Origin: Venturia oleaginea
Lineage: Eukaryota > Ascomycota > Dothideomycetes > Venturiales > Venturiaceae
Assembly: GCA_013176395.1 (NCBI GenBank)
Contig: JABMLP010000002.1
Span: 2,046,001-2,110,000 of the forward strand
Direction of reading: 5' to 3'
DNA length: 64,000 nucleotides
Below the pieces are notes generated by a model that had not been told where the DNA came from, searched no databases, and was given only the letters and a program-made list of their open reading frames with translations. Each line of letters starts with the position of its first letter. Positions within the stretch are counted from its first letter, which is position 1. Below, piece after piece: positions 11,613 to 23,125 of the stretch. Both the position numbers and the translations under genes were made by a program.

Positions 11613-12019
11613 CTGGCCTTTTCGGTCTCGTTGCTGCGCTATAAAGAGAAGGTCAAGTTCGAAGGAGAAGCTCTGGATATGGGTATGTGTTATGCTGATG
11701 AAGATGTAATGGATCCTGGAGCATGGAAAATACCATGCTCGCTATGCATCGAATATTGGAAGAAGCAAGACTTCTGCACTGCGCCACCACACAGCCCCAG
11801 ACCCAGACATGCCTATATTGCAAGTATCTGCTCCGCGATCATCTCCTTCCAACTCTTCTTATCATTCTTACCTTTCACCATTTCCTCACCAAATCGAACC
11901 CCAATTCTCGTACTCAGTCTCATCAAATCTATTATGGACGATATACAAACGGACCACCAGAGCCTGTCTCAAGTCTGCCTACGGCCGAGCCAACCCGACC
12001 TCATCCTCCTCTATTCTAG

Positions 12020-13775
12020 ATACTGGCTCTCAAAAAATCAGGCTTCTATTCTTCGAATCGCCCCAGTCAAATGGAAATCTCAAACTGGAGATATTCGACA
12101 AAGAAAACGGTCCTGCGGGCTTTGCTCTGAGCCACGAATCAAGTAAGTATTTGAGCTTGAAATTGGCGCTACGACGAGGCTTTGGCGGACGTAGGTCCTC
12201 TTCAGTCGTCTAATCAGGTAGTATCTGCGCGTATCGTATGCACTGGTGAATAAGGTTTACCTTCCAGGGGTAGTAAAAACGCTATTCCGGTCTCCACGTG
12301 ATTACAAGGTCCTCTTCTCGGTATTTCAATCAGGCTGGTAGTTGTTCAGATATGGAGAAAAGAGAGGTAAAATTTGCCTGGATGCCTAGGGCAGACACCC
12401 CTGGAAGATAACCCTTACTCACCAGTTGTATGGTATTTAAACTGTTGACGTCCGCATGCAGCCCCCAACCACCACCATAGCGGACGAACAGTATCGAGTT
12501 CACAATATGACGCAATCTCTACCGAGCGCTTGCTGCAGGAGCATCCCTACTTCTCTGGAGAACGACAGTCGAGATCGTTGTGGCTCTCATTTCTGGATAG
12601 ACGCTCTTCGTATCGACCAGGAAAACATATCTGATCGCGGCCATCAGGTTGGCCTGATGGCGGATATATTGTGCTTTCAAAGTCAACGGAGACATTTGCA
12701 ACCTGCGATCGAGTGCTTTTTTTTAAGAGCCATGACAGCCGTAGATGAGGACCTGCAGGATTTTCATAAAATTCTCGTAAGATTCCAATTAGGAAGTTTA
12801 TGGGGTGTAGTCGACGTTACTGTGTAAGATACATGTTTGATCAGCAAGATTTTCCTGCTCAGTTGTCTTGGCTCTCAGAAAACTACTCGACGATCGATCG
12901 CAGGCTGCAAATAATGTCCTGTCCTCGTTAGCTTCGAAAGCACAATGCCGTAGATTCTGTGCAAAGTTGTAGACGAGACAAGGATTGAACAGCCACCAGC
13001 CACGCAACGAATTTGCCTCACTCGATACCACAACGAGCAAAATAAATTCTAAAAACCTCTCTTACTATCTAGATGCCTATTCTTATCGCTGAGAACAAGT
13101 TTCGGGAGTATAGAATCTGTTTTGATTGAGTTATCACGAACTTGGGGGTGGTCGGACTGTATCAAATAGCGGCCGTATTTGGTATGCACTGATAGCCTGC
13201 TTAGCTGCGTGAAAAGAGCTTGGGGTAAAGACTTCCGTCTAAGCGAGTCTCGAAGAGGAGTCTTCTAAGCCTCTTATAGCCTAGAAACCGGCTGGATATC
13301 ACACTTTACCCATCCGTACGGTCTCTGCACTGACCTCAAGAATCCTAGTCTCGTCTACAATTTTGCATGGAATCTACGGTATACCTACTATGGTATGGTA
13401 CTAAGGGATTTAAATGTCAAGTGGCCACATCCTTGTCAACCCTGCCTCGCATCTGCTTTACAGCAAAAATACCCCTGCGAATTCTTGCGGCAGTCAAAGC
13501 ATTGTAGGTCCGATAGACATTTAGATCCCTTACTACCATACTACAGTGATGCACGTCTGGTCATGGTCTGGCTCAGGTCGGATTTCGATTCATCATTCAA
13601 CCATTTTCATAATCTCCCTGACGATTTTCGCAGAGGAATCGATCCCATACTGGAGTGGCGCGGAATGGATATCTTTTCTCAACGCCTCGTATTTGACGCG
13701 TCTCTGGATCATCCAAGATTTTCTTCTTGCGAAGGACCTCGTCTTCACATCGGATCTAAACTTATGCTTGTGAGA
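12020..13775 (+). pseudogene. HET-domain (heterokaryon incompatibility-like) gene relic
   Basis: HET domains are found in fungal non-self recognition proteins. Here pieces are scattered over three frames. They are KIRLLFFESPQ plus a GFALSHES start-like segment (about 12030-12140), FWIDALRIDQEN followed by GHQVGLMADI (12590-12665, the HET signature block), and WSGAEWISFLNASYLTRLWIIQDFLLAKDLVF (13650-13745, written here across its natural breaks W-SGAEW, YLTRLWIIQ and LLAKDLVF). Stops and frame changes separate them. A MITE (12945-13390) is inserted between the second and third blocks. Fragments from 13940 to 14500 have coding-like composition but no motif I can name; they may be the variable C-terminal part. 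Confidence 0.65.
12945..13390. mobile_element. MITE with about 42-bp terminal inverted repeats
   Basis: The left end reads CCGTAGATTCTGTGCAAAG and continues TTGTAGACGAGACAAGGATT. The right end, read in reverse complement, is CCGTAGATTCCATGCAAAA followed by TTGTAGACGAGACTAGGATT. The ~350-bp interior has no open frame of interest. The target appears to be the HET relic. A TA dinucleotide flanks the right end; the left flank is degraded. The length, lack of coding capacity and a diverged second copy near 8.3 kb fit a non-autonomous DNA transposon. Confidence 0.7.
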
Positions 13776-14499
13776 AGAGATAACAAAGGCAGAGATGAAT
13801 CTCGAGTTTCTCGGTCCTGCTTCTCAAGGCAAATTCATGTTTAGTTTCAAAGAAATCAACACGGAAGCGCATCCCATATGTTGGGAATGACCTCACTTCA
13901 GACTTTGTAAACCTATCTTCAGCTTTCAAAAACTCATATTTATAAACAATAGACAGCATTTACAGCATTTGAGGTCTCGTTCATGGTTGGCGAAATCCTG
14001 GTAGTTGACCAACTCACTTCAACCTCAGGAATTATTCGATCTGATCGCAAATGCACCGACCAAGAGCAGACTGCATTCTTAAGAAAAACCCCGCTTCTGG
14101 ACAGAACGTGCATTGGAGCATGAAAAGAGTTGGGCCAGCAGCTCGATCCCATAGTCTTTTTGGCGCAGCAGGTGCCATCGATGGCCTGACCGCCATAGAT
14201 CGCCGGACTGTCTCTCTTTTGATGAATCTTGCCGCAAGGCGTCCCATTGAGACCAAGGTGCTTGCAGAAATCCAGTCTAGTATGCAAATCCCTTATCTGG
14301 TATTCGAATCCTTGTAAGTTGGCAGCTAAGGGTGTCTTTACTCCAGATTATGGGAGAGCGGGAGGATTCTCTCTAAAAGGCATCCACTTCTTACTATGAG
14401 AGGTTTGGTGAACGATCTCCCGAGGGTCTATCATTCGCTGAACATTCTGACCAGATATTGTCTGACGACCCACGTTTCCAAAAATTCACGGTGAGGCTC

Positions 14500-15362
14500 C
14501 CTGACTATGACATGCTACCAAAAGCGAAAGCGAATTGCGCAGGTGTATTACGAGAATGTATATTCAGGCGGCACACTAGGGTAAATCTACCCCAACTATT
14601 TTTAAATCTATACTCGTCTAGAATTGAGGCTAGGGGCCACTGTGTAATAACTACATCGGCTTTTACCTACAGGGTCACCTTAATAATAACCATCAAGGTT
14701 CTGAGTATTCAGATCGCTCAATCGCGGTACGTTGACTCGATCGCGGTATAACTTGACTCTATATATTACTCCAATACAGTTAACACCTTTGAAGAGTATG
14801 CCTTCGCGGCGATATATAATTTTATAGTAGTGAGCCAACCTCGAAATCTATCCAGAATCACTTTTACTTCATATTAGCAGCGAGCGTCAATCTTGTCTCA
14901 ACTTTCGATTGGTATACATTGGTTGTTAAACTGATCAACAAGATCGGAAGTCACTGTTTGGCGAAGTATCCCTACTAGAGACCTATATTCATTAGTCGTT
15001 AAAACAAGACTAACGGGCGCTGGTAGGATCACCACTTTGATCTCATCTATCGTCGCTATCAACAACGAATGAAAACAGGCCTCTGGTAGGGACAGCTCAC
15101 CAATCGGTAACATCAGAACCTGCAGATCAGCTTATCAAGTGATGCCAGACAATGCATACCAATCGAAAACGGGGCGCGCAATTAAGTTGGGGCGGTAGCT
15201 CCTGATGTTTGGGTGGGGATAGATTTACAGTAGTGTCCGTCTATATTTATCCCCCCTCTCTAAAAGTATATATAACTACATCTTTGTTTTCTGACTCTGC
15301 AGCAAGACAGTTTTCTATTTTGATTCGTTACCCCGATATCTTGATATGTTCTTACTCTCAAT
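14500..15362. other. Gene-free interval
   Basis: AT-rich, with TATA-like runs and two CGATCGCGGTA motifs near 14720-14745. No supported gene. The 3' part carries the promoter of the small secreted protein. Confidence 0.5.
15264..15276 (+). promoter_or_regulatory. TATA box of the small secreted protein gene
   Basis: The sequence AAGTATATATAAC lies about 90-95 bp upstream of the ATG at 15363, a usual TATA distance plus short leader for an inducible fungal gene. It is inferred from sequence and position only. Confidence 0.5.
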
Positions 15363-15745
15363 ATGCGCTTGCTACTCTACCTCCCAATAATCGTCCTCGG
15401 CGCCGTGCAGCAAGTCTCTGGATCTGCTCTTATGATCCCTCGAGCTATAGAAGCTACAGAAGTTCAAGATATTTCAATTAAGCAAATAAGGAAGTGCGGG
15501 ACATGTGTTGCCACTGGTTATAGAGTTTACGTATGTTCTACCAAACATACTTAGACAGACCATATAACCTCTAGGCTAATAAAATATCATAGACATTGGT
15601 GTGTCAGGGCGTTACTGATACATGTGGGGTCACCTGCAGTTCTGACGATGTTGGATTAGGTAATATAAGGTGCTGCGTAAGACCTACCTCTCCCAGCTTA
15701 GAGGCCGTACTGACGTATTCGTAGGCCATTAATTGCCCTGAATAA
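15363..15745 (+). CDS. Small secreted cysteine-rich protein (effector-like)
   Basis: Three exons (15363-15530, 15593-15676, 15725-15745), all joined in phase 0 with canonical GT-AG introns of 62 and 48 nt, encode 90 aa. Residues 1-22 or so form a signal peptide (MRLLLYLPIIVLGAVQQVSG, cleavage likely after VSGSA). The mature part holds eight cysteines: KCGTC, then VC, DTCGVTC, RCC and INCPE at the C-terminus. Size, signal peptide and an even cysteine count are hallmarks of apoplastic effectors, hydrophobin-like or antimicrobial-type proteins, but the spacing is not one I recognise. It is not a hydrophobin pattern, since the two CC pairs are missing. The interrupted structure with exact phase agreement argues that it is a real gene. 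It lies among relics and repeats, typical for fast-evolving secreted genes. Function unknown. Confidence 0.7.
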
Positions 15746-16436
15746 GACCATTTGATGAAAATTGGCGCGGGTCAAGGTGATGGCGAGCAGTGGAGCCAAT
15801 GGAGCACAGCCAGGTCCCGGATGGAAGCGTTGGAGAAATCTTTTTTAGCTCCTACTTAGTGGTCAGAATTTGAATCTATGGCCAAATTCTTTTCCAAAGT
15901 ATCGGTACGGTGATTACAGTTGAAAAACTTGTGCCACCTTCTAAAGCACTGTCTGATCCCCAATACTTGTCGAAGCCTGTGAGAATTGAATGATCGGAAT
16001 TTGGAAATCTTACATTTTCCTTCTCACCTCGCTCCCAGCTTAGGGTTGTCTGCATCGACAGTCCATTCTCAGCGACAAAATTCTTCCAGGCGACAAGAGA
16101 GAGCCAGGCTTTGGGCCCCCATGTGTAGTCCTTCTCGGTGTAAGGAGCACTATCTTGATAGTGGTGTACAGCTGAGTGATGGTCGTGAGTGTGCTTTGAT
16201 CTGCGCGATCGTGCCAATGTTCACTTTGTACCCGTGCAGGTTTACGACAGCCTTGTATAGCAGGGTAGGGTTAACGCTGCCGCCGCCTCAAGGGTGCGAG
16301 GAAGCTCGAATTAGTCGCACCCGGTATCGTTCTCTGGCTAACGCTTGGTGGTTGACAGGACAGAAACGGACCAGCTAAGACTTCCTTCCGACTGCTAGAA
16401 GACACGGCGTGGAAATAAATGCGGCCGCTTCCCTTA
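15746..16436. other. Interval with one unrecognised minus-strand frame
   Basis: A 113-codon minus frame at 15876-16217 (contains WGPKAWLSLVAWKNFV and LSWERGEKENVRFP) has plausible protein composition but no recognisable domain and no supported introns. It may be a chance frame or a gene fragment. Nothing else was seen. Confidence 0.3.
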
Positions 16437-17500
16437 GCCAAGCCATATATTCGCATGATCGAGTGCTCGCCAAACGTCTACGAATACATCGGCTTGGATG
16501 GTCTTCCTTCTCAGGTGCGTTCTAACTCGTCAGAGCCGCCCAATTAGTACCACACCAGTGACATGTTCACCCCGCATCCGACCATCCCAGATGCATGGAA
16601 GTACCTGAGTCGACTGGACGACCGGATCACACTAATCAATGGCGAGAAGGTACTGCCAAGAATGAGCTGGTCAGCGAATTTGTTCTCTTCGGTGTCGGAC
16701 GTGCAATTCCCGGCATGTTCATTGTGCCGAGCGAGAAGATGAGGATGAGTCCAGAAACACACATTGAGAATTTCGCCCATGCTCAAGGGATGGGATATGC
16801 TCGATCCAAAATGGTGGCGGAGCATATTGTCAAGGCTGCTGCGGATAAGACGGGCTTGTGTGCGAGGGTGTTGAGGATTGGACAGGTTGTTGGGAATACT
16901 GAGTTTAGGCTGTGAAATACGACGGAGGCTTTACCGATGGATGCTTCAGTGTTGCTTCTATTGGTGCCTTGCCAGCGCTGCAGCAGGTGAGTGTCCATTT
17001 TATGACCATAAGAGTAATTGTGACCAACTGATTTTGATAGACACCCTCATGGATGCCCGTCGACAAAGTCGCCAGCGCCATCCTCGAACTCTCCCACCTC
17101 ACCAACACTGACTCACCCAGTCCCAACATGCAAAACTCAGACAAAACAGTCGTCTATCACATCCAAAACACCCAAGCTTTCCACTAGACACACCATCTGC
17201 TCCCCTCTCTCCGCTCCGCCGGTCTAATCTTCGAGACAGTCCGCCATCGCGAATGGATCAAGCGATTATGCGAGGGAGAACAATATCCAATCCAAAACCC
17301 CCATAATCAAACTTCTCGATTTCTCCACCGAGAAACATGATAATGAGAAACCGGGACGGGCTGGTTTGGAATTTGCAATGGAGAAGCGTTCGATGGATAG
17401 TCGGGCTGTTAGGGAGGGGTTTGATGTGTTGGGAAGTAGGTTAATGGAGAAGATTATTTTGGAGTGGGGGCTTGGAGGGTGGTTAGTAGGTGTGTGAGAT
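16437..17500 (+). pseudogene. Adenylate-forming reductase (NRPS-like) pseudogene, internally deleted
   Basis: Intact relatives have adenylation, phosphopantetheine carrier and NAD(P)-dependent thioester reductase domains. Here the end of an A domain is readable: DMFTPHPTIPDAWKYLSRLD then DRITLINGEKVLP (16560-16650), VLFGVGRAIPGMFIVPSEK (16685-16740). It runs directly into the reductase Rossmann part GYARSKMVAEHIVKAAA with VLRIGQVVGN (16795-16900). TPSWMPVDKVASAILELS and TVVYHIQN follow (17040-17180), then the C-terminal EWIKRLCEGEQYP region. The carrier domain and the reductase N-terminus are missing, and stops or shifts occur at about 16914 and 17186. The gene cannot make a working enzyme. 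It may once have belonged with the P450/MFS group (inference). Confidence 0.7.
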
Positions 17501-18582
17501 TTGGGTATTTTTACTGCTGCTGTGGTTGGTTTGTGAGAAGGGTTAGGTGATATTCCTTCTTCCTGATTCTCTTATGATGGGTATCCGGTATCATGGCAGA
17601 GGTCCTTGGTAAACACGATGTCTGACAGTCGATTTCGCCGTGTCTCTTTCTCCTTGGCGAAAGCAAATGAATCCTATTGGGTAGGGTAATAACCTTTCAT
17701 GACAATAAAACAGTCATTCGACCGAACCTTAGCTCATATCTCTCGCAGTCACCAGACCCTTCTCCACCAATACGAATACTGGCTTTCTCTCCTCTTGAGA
17801 CCAGTTGTTTGCGTGGATTGTGAAAGACAAAAAATCATGCACTAACTTTTGTTGCCTTCCTCAAGTAGAGTAAAGGTCCGTAAACATTTCAAGACAACGC
17901 CCTTCGATATTCTTCTTTGAGGAAAAGACCGAATATTAGACCGAATATTAGACCGAATATTAGTACAAGGACCACTATTTCCTTATCCTACTAGTAGAGG
18001 AACTGCTCTCGCCCGCTCTGGCACGAAACTGTACTTTTGTGCTTCCTCTGACTTTCCTCGCTTTCGATAGACAAGCCGACTTTCTGCAATTGAATGTGTT
18101 GGTCATTTTCCAGTATTGCACTAATCGCAGAAACAAAGGCGTTAAGTTTTTTCTTTACCTTACCCCCCGGATGATCGTTAGTAATACCATCTTCGGAATC
18201 AAAAGGCGAATTGAGAGATCTGTGTTGATGAGCGTTTGCAGACCGAAAGAACATATCCAAAAGAATCTTGGTGTTATTGGAAGGATATTCGAGCTCAATG
18301 AGTGTTGCTTTCCTGCTGTGCGCGTTGAGATTTGATTCGCTCCCTTGGTATTGCTATTCTATTTTCTTTGTAATGAGGGATTATAATTATTCTCGTCACG
18401 GTCACTGCAGCAGAATTTAGTGCTGTGTGGAACAAGAACCAGACAAAAATGTTAACGAACCGGGATTTGGATGCTTGCAGGCCGGCGGCAATAATGAGGC
18501 CGCCTCTCAGGTGACATTTGATGCTCCTTTATAGCCTACCAAAAAGAATATTGAACGCCGATTTCAACCATAGCTTTCTGAT
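17501..18582. other. Gene-free interval
   Basis: Contains a 12-bp triplicate GACCGAATATTA at 17928-17963. A minus-strand frame at 17991-18260 has no recognisable motif. It includes the 3' flank of mago. No RNA gene was seen. Confidence 0.5.
17928..17963 (+). repeat. 12-bp tandem repeat, three copies
   Basis: Three perfect head-to-tail copies of GACCGAATATTA, followed by GTAC. Short simple duplication without a gene nearby. Confidence 0.9.
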
Positions 18583-19314
18583 CTAGATAGGCTTGATCTA
18601 CACAAAGTATTAGCACCGAGCATCCCTGCAAGACGAGCAAGATTACCTTGAAGTGAAGTGAGATCAATGAGAAGACTAGCGCCTTGAGGTCTTGCACTAA
18701 GTAGTAAAACACACGAAGGCCTTCCGGATCCTGTGATTCGGTAACGTCCACAAGGGAGCCTATTTTCGCGGTCTGGATTCACGGGTTATCACTGCATCAC
18801 CTTGAGTTGGCTTATTTTACCTACTTCGAATGAGATGTGTTCGTTTCCGAGCCTGATTTCGAGTTCTTGTCGTCCGTCTTTGTTCTTCTGAGGCCATTCC
18901 GTGTCGTCTTCCTTCATGATTTCTGCGTCCTTGATGATGCGCTTGATTTCTGCGATGACCAGCGAACTCACACACACTGTTTCCATCAGTAGTTAGCTTG
19001 AGCGCGATGGGGCGAGACTGCTTACTCTCTTTTCGGATTAAGGAATCGTTGCGGTAGTTTGAGTTGTTGGCGTAGCGCACCATGGAGCTTCGTCCGTCCC
19101 CAAGAGTTCTGAAGTCGAATTCTGTAATGGCATTGATTAGATACAACGGCATCTATTTCACAGACGTCGCCTTACCAAGAAACTCGTGTCCGAATCTGCC
19201 AGAGTGTCCCGAGCTGGCATATGGTCAGTCGTGTTACAGACATGGCACGAGGATGGCTTACTAGTATCGCACGTAGAAAGCCTCATTCGAGCTGGCAGTG
19301 GTGGAGGAAGTCAT
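18583..19314 (-). CDS. mago: Mago nashi, exon junction complex subunit
   Basis: Mago forms a tight heterodimer with Y14/RBM8A and locks the exon junction complex on spliced mRNA in the nucleus. Joined exons give about 156 aa, close to the family's ~150. The N-terminus is [20 protein letters not shown], then [20 protein letters not shown], the helix block [35 protein letters not shown], and the C-terminal [20 protein letters not shown] ending FKIKPI-stop. Introns interrupt at RYY/SGH, EFL/EF, RKE/M, VG/SLVD and HFK/IKPI, all GT-AG. The last intron separates only the IKPI-stop codons. Start [13 protein letters not shown] is the first in-frame ATG. All near-invariant blocks are present, so it should be functional. 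It is divergent from SEC26 across a 317-bp spacer. Confidence 0.95.
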
Positions 19315-19631
19315 AATGAGTGAGTGTGGTTGTCTTCGGCAGGATGTTGCATGGAGATTTCGTAGAGCAGCTCACGCGTCTAGCTCTACCGGTATATGCG
19401 CGCGGACCCACATTACATTTACTGGCCACTTGGAGGTCACAACTTGAGAACACCAAACCGCCAGACAACGCGAATTTTGAAGAGAGAAGGAAAGCCTGGG
19501 GGATCTTGCTCTGAAGACGGCCAATTCCAATCGTACTCGACCGCGCTCACCATTGCTCACCGAGACCGACGTCCTAACCGTCCCCCGAACTCCACACCCC
19601 TCGACGGACTGCCCAAATAAAGACCGCCGCC
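19315..19631. promoter_or_regulatory. Shared bidirectional promoter region of mago and SEC26
   Basis: A 317-bp spacer separates the two divergent start codons. No TATA box is obvious. The SEC26 ATG has a strong Kozak context (GCCGCCATGG). The spacer must carry both 5' UTRs and both core promoters, so co-regulation of two constitutive genes is likely (inference). Confidence 0.6.
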
Positions 19632-22600
19632 ATGGCGACGTTCTTAGATAGCTCCTACACGATTGTAGGCCAGGACAATGCGCCCCAGGCATCGGTTCAA
19701 GAGTTGAAGCAGTCACTGGAGAAGGGTTCGGACGACACGAAGATCGAAACCATGAAAAGGATATTGAGCCAGATGCTTCAAGGGAACAGCATGCCGGATT
19801 TGCTAATGCATATTATACGATTTGTTATGCCCAGCAAGTCGAAGCCATTGAAGAAGCTGCTGTATTACTACTACGAGCTGAGTAACAAGCACGATGCCAA
19901 TGGTAGGATCTATCCACGCAAACACAAGTATTAAGACTACATCCTTCTCACACTAAACCAGGAAAGCTTAGGCAGGAGTGGATCTTGGTCACCAATAACA
20001 TGCGTTTCGATTTGCAGCACCCAAACGTACGTACCCACTCCGCTGACAGTTGACCCAAGCAGCGGCCAAGTTACTGACTGGAAGCTAACCATGAATAGGA
20101 ATATATCCGTGGTAATACTTTGCGATTTTGTGAGTTTTTAGATGCTCAACAGCTTCCAGGCTGCTTCTGAACTCCTGCTAACTCTCACAAGTGCCAAAAC
20201 TGTCCGATCCGGAACTCATCGAACCACTTCTTGCGCCAACAAGGCAATGTTTGGAACACAGACATGCCTACGTGCGGAAGACGGCGGCATTCGCAATAGC
20301 ATCTATATATCAAAGAGACGAAAGCCTGATACCAGACGCGCCGGAACTTTTGGTCAAGTTTCTGGGGGAAGAGAATGACATTACGGCCAAGCGAAATGCT
20401 TTTGCGGCCCTCAGCAGCATTAGTCCGGAAACTACACTCTCGTACCTCTCTGGAATTTTCGACAGCATTGTCAACGCTGATGAGCTACTCCAGCTGGAAT
20501 ATCTCGCATTCATCCGCAAAGATTCAGCGACAAACCAGGACAGAAAGGCCAAATACCTACGACTTATATTTGATCTACTGGAAGCGCCGGCATCAACAGT
20601 AGTATACGAAGCTGCATCATCATTGTGCGCTCTGACCAGCAACCCAGTTGCTATCAAGGCGGCAGCGACCAAATTCATCGAGCTGGCAGTCAAGGAACCG
20701 GATAACAACGTTAAGCTCATAGTCTTGGAAAAGGTGGCAACTTTGCAGAAGAAGAACCAGGGAACACTCGACGACCTGGTCATGGAAGTCTTTCGCGTAC
20801 TATCATCTCCAGATCTAGATGTTCGCACAAAAGCACTCGATATTGGGCTCGAAATGGTGACCTCACGAACTGTGGAAGAAGTCGTCCTGTTATTACAGAA
20901 GGAACTGCGCAAGACCGTCGACGACAGCTACGAGAAGAATGCCGAGTATAGAACCCTTCTGATCCACTCCATACATCAAGTGGCCATACGTTTCAGCGAA
21001 GTCGCTTCCAACGTCGTAGGATCGCTTATGGATTTCATATCCGAGGTCAACTCTACTAGCGCCGTTGATGTCATTGGCTTCGTGAAGGAGGTGGTTGAGA
21101 AATTTCCCAAGCTCCGATCGAACATTGTGGACAGACTCACAGCCCTCTTAGGCGAAGCTAGGGCAGGCAAAGTGTACCGTGGTGCTCTATGGATCATTGG
21201 CGAATATGCAGGTCATTCTGGAGAGCAGAAGGAAATACGAGATGCCTGGAAGCGCATTCGCTCCAGCTTAGGCGAGATTCCTATTCTTTCCAGCGAACAG
21301 CGAGCATTGGAGGAGCTTCGCGAGAAACCAGTCAGCGAGGACACTAACGGCAATGGCAATGCTAAGCCGCCACAACCCTCTGGTGGATCCAGAGTGCTGG
21401 CGGATGGCACTTATGCTACCGAGTCGGCTCTAACAAGCGAGGCGTCTAACAAACAGACCCTCGAGGCTGTACGTACGGCATCGAAACCACCTCTGCGCGG
21501 CTTGATTCTGGATGGGGATTACTACCTCGCCTCGGTCCTGGCGGCCACGCTGACCAAGCTGGTGATGAGGCACAGCGAGATCTCTGGGGACGCCCAACGA
21601 ACCAACGCACTCAAGGCAGAGGCCATGTTGATCTTGATCTCAATCATCCGCGTTGGGCAATCACAATTCGTCAAGCAACCGATTGATGAGGACTCAGTGG
21701 ACCGTATCATGAGCTGTGTGAGATCACTCAGCGAGTTCTCGTCGAAGAAGGAACTTGAGCAGAGCTTCTTGGATGACACTCGCAAAGCTTTCCGTTCTAT
21801 GGTGGCGGTCGAGGACGCAAAGCGTGCAGAGAAGGCTTCTATCGAGAAAGCCAAATCTGCTATCCAAATCGATGACGTGGTCTCTATCCGGCAGCTCGCA
21901 AAGAAGTCTGGAGTCGATGGCTCTGATGATGGTGGCCGTGACATGGAGAAGGCAACTGGAGGAGACGCAGCTACTGAAGATCTTTCGTCGAAATTGAGCA
22001 GAGTCGTGCAACTGACAGGCTTTTCTGGTAAGTCGATCCAACGTTTACGACGCCAACTATGATGCTAACCAATTCTCAGATGCTGTGTATGCCGAAGCGT
22101 ATGTCAAAGTTGCCCAATTCGACATCATCCTCGATGTTTTGCTTGTCAACCAGGTCTCCGATACTCTCCAAAATCTCACTGTCGAATTTGCAACACTTGG
22201 CGATCTCAAAGTGGTGGAGAAGCCGATCGTCCAGAATCTCGCACCTCATGACTTTATGAACGTGCAGGCAACGATCAAAGTCTCGTCGACGGACACTGGC
22301 GTCATTTTCGGTAACATTGTTTACGACGGTGCCAGCTCAACAGAGAGCAATGTAGTGATTCTCAACGACGTACATGTGGACATTATGGATTACATCCAGC
22401 CAGCACAGTGCACAGAAACGCAATTCCGCACTATGTGGACGGAATTCGAATGGGAAAACAAGGTCAATATCAACTCCAAGGGCAAGTCATTGCGCGAGTT
22501 CCTGAAGCAACTGATGGCTTCGACGAATATGAGCTGTCTCACGCCTGAGGCCAGTATGAAGGGCGATTGTCAATTTTTGAGCGCCAACTTGTACGCGCGC

Positions 22601-22804
22601 AGCGTGTTTGGTAGGTCTTTATATTCCCCGCCCTTTGTGTAACAATACTAACGGATGACAGGTGAGGATGCTCTCGCTAATTTGAGCATTGAGAAGGATG
22701 GAGAGAATGGGGCCATCACTGGGTTCGTACGGATACGAAGTCGATCACAAGGTCTTGCATTAAGTCTAGGGTCGCTCAAAGGGCTAAAAGCCACAGCATC
22801 GTAA
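19632..22804 (+). CDS. SEC26: Coatomer subunit beta (beta-COP)
   Basis: A structural subunit of the COPI coat for Golgi-to-ER and intra-Golgi vesicle traffic; with delta-COP it forms the adaptor-like half of the F-subcomplex. Six exons (19632-19902, 19962-20026, 20099-20129, 20192-22027, 22080-22610, 22662-22804) join in phase to give 958 aa, close to yeast Sec26 (973). The N-terminal adaptin-like HEAT solenoid includes [24 protein letters not shown], the [16 protein letters not shown] repeat and [20 protein letters not shown]. The linker is acidic and Gly/Asn-rich, followed by the appendage region ([12 protein letters not shown] to [10 protein letters not shown]). Exon 3 is only 31 nt. No lesion was seen. 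Confidence 0.95.
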
Positions 22805-23019
22805 GATGGTGCATTGCTCGGGTCCTTAGTGTACTTAATGGAGATGTGGTGTACTTATTTCGAGTTCGTACTCGATGGTTATCTAGCAGTCGGTCGCTAA
22901 TAGAAGACAACAAACAAAATTCAAGTGATAATACTGACGCGATATCTGACGCTCTGTTCTTGATACATAGCCGCGGGACATGGTTTTTTTTACCCGTTGT
23001 TAAGCCGATAATTAACCGT
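22805..23019. other. SEC26 3' flank
   Basis: A 215-bp stretch between the SEC26 stop and the first pogo TIR. No motif beyond a T-run near 22985. Confidence 0.5.
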
Positions 23020-23125
23020 TAACGTGCTTCACCACTCAGTGGGCCACCCCAGTCGGTGGGCTACCCTCACCACTAAATTTATGTTATCGTCCAATAAATC
23101 TACCACCACTATGATCATTATCAAA

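Noticed and set aside
17991..18260. Minus-strand frame near mago as a separate gene
   Set aside because: No recognisable motif, no intron signals, and a simple composition; could not be supported.
20310..20912. 200-codon minus-strand frame inside SEC26
   Set aside because: Ser/Arg-rich antisense shadow of a conserved gene.
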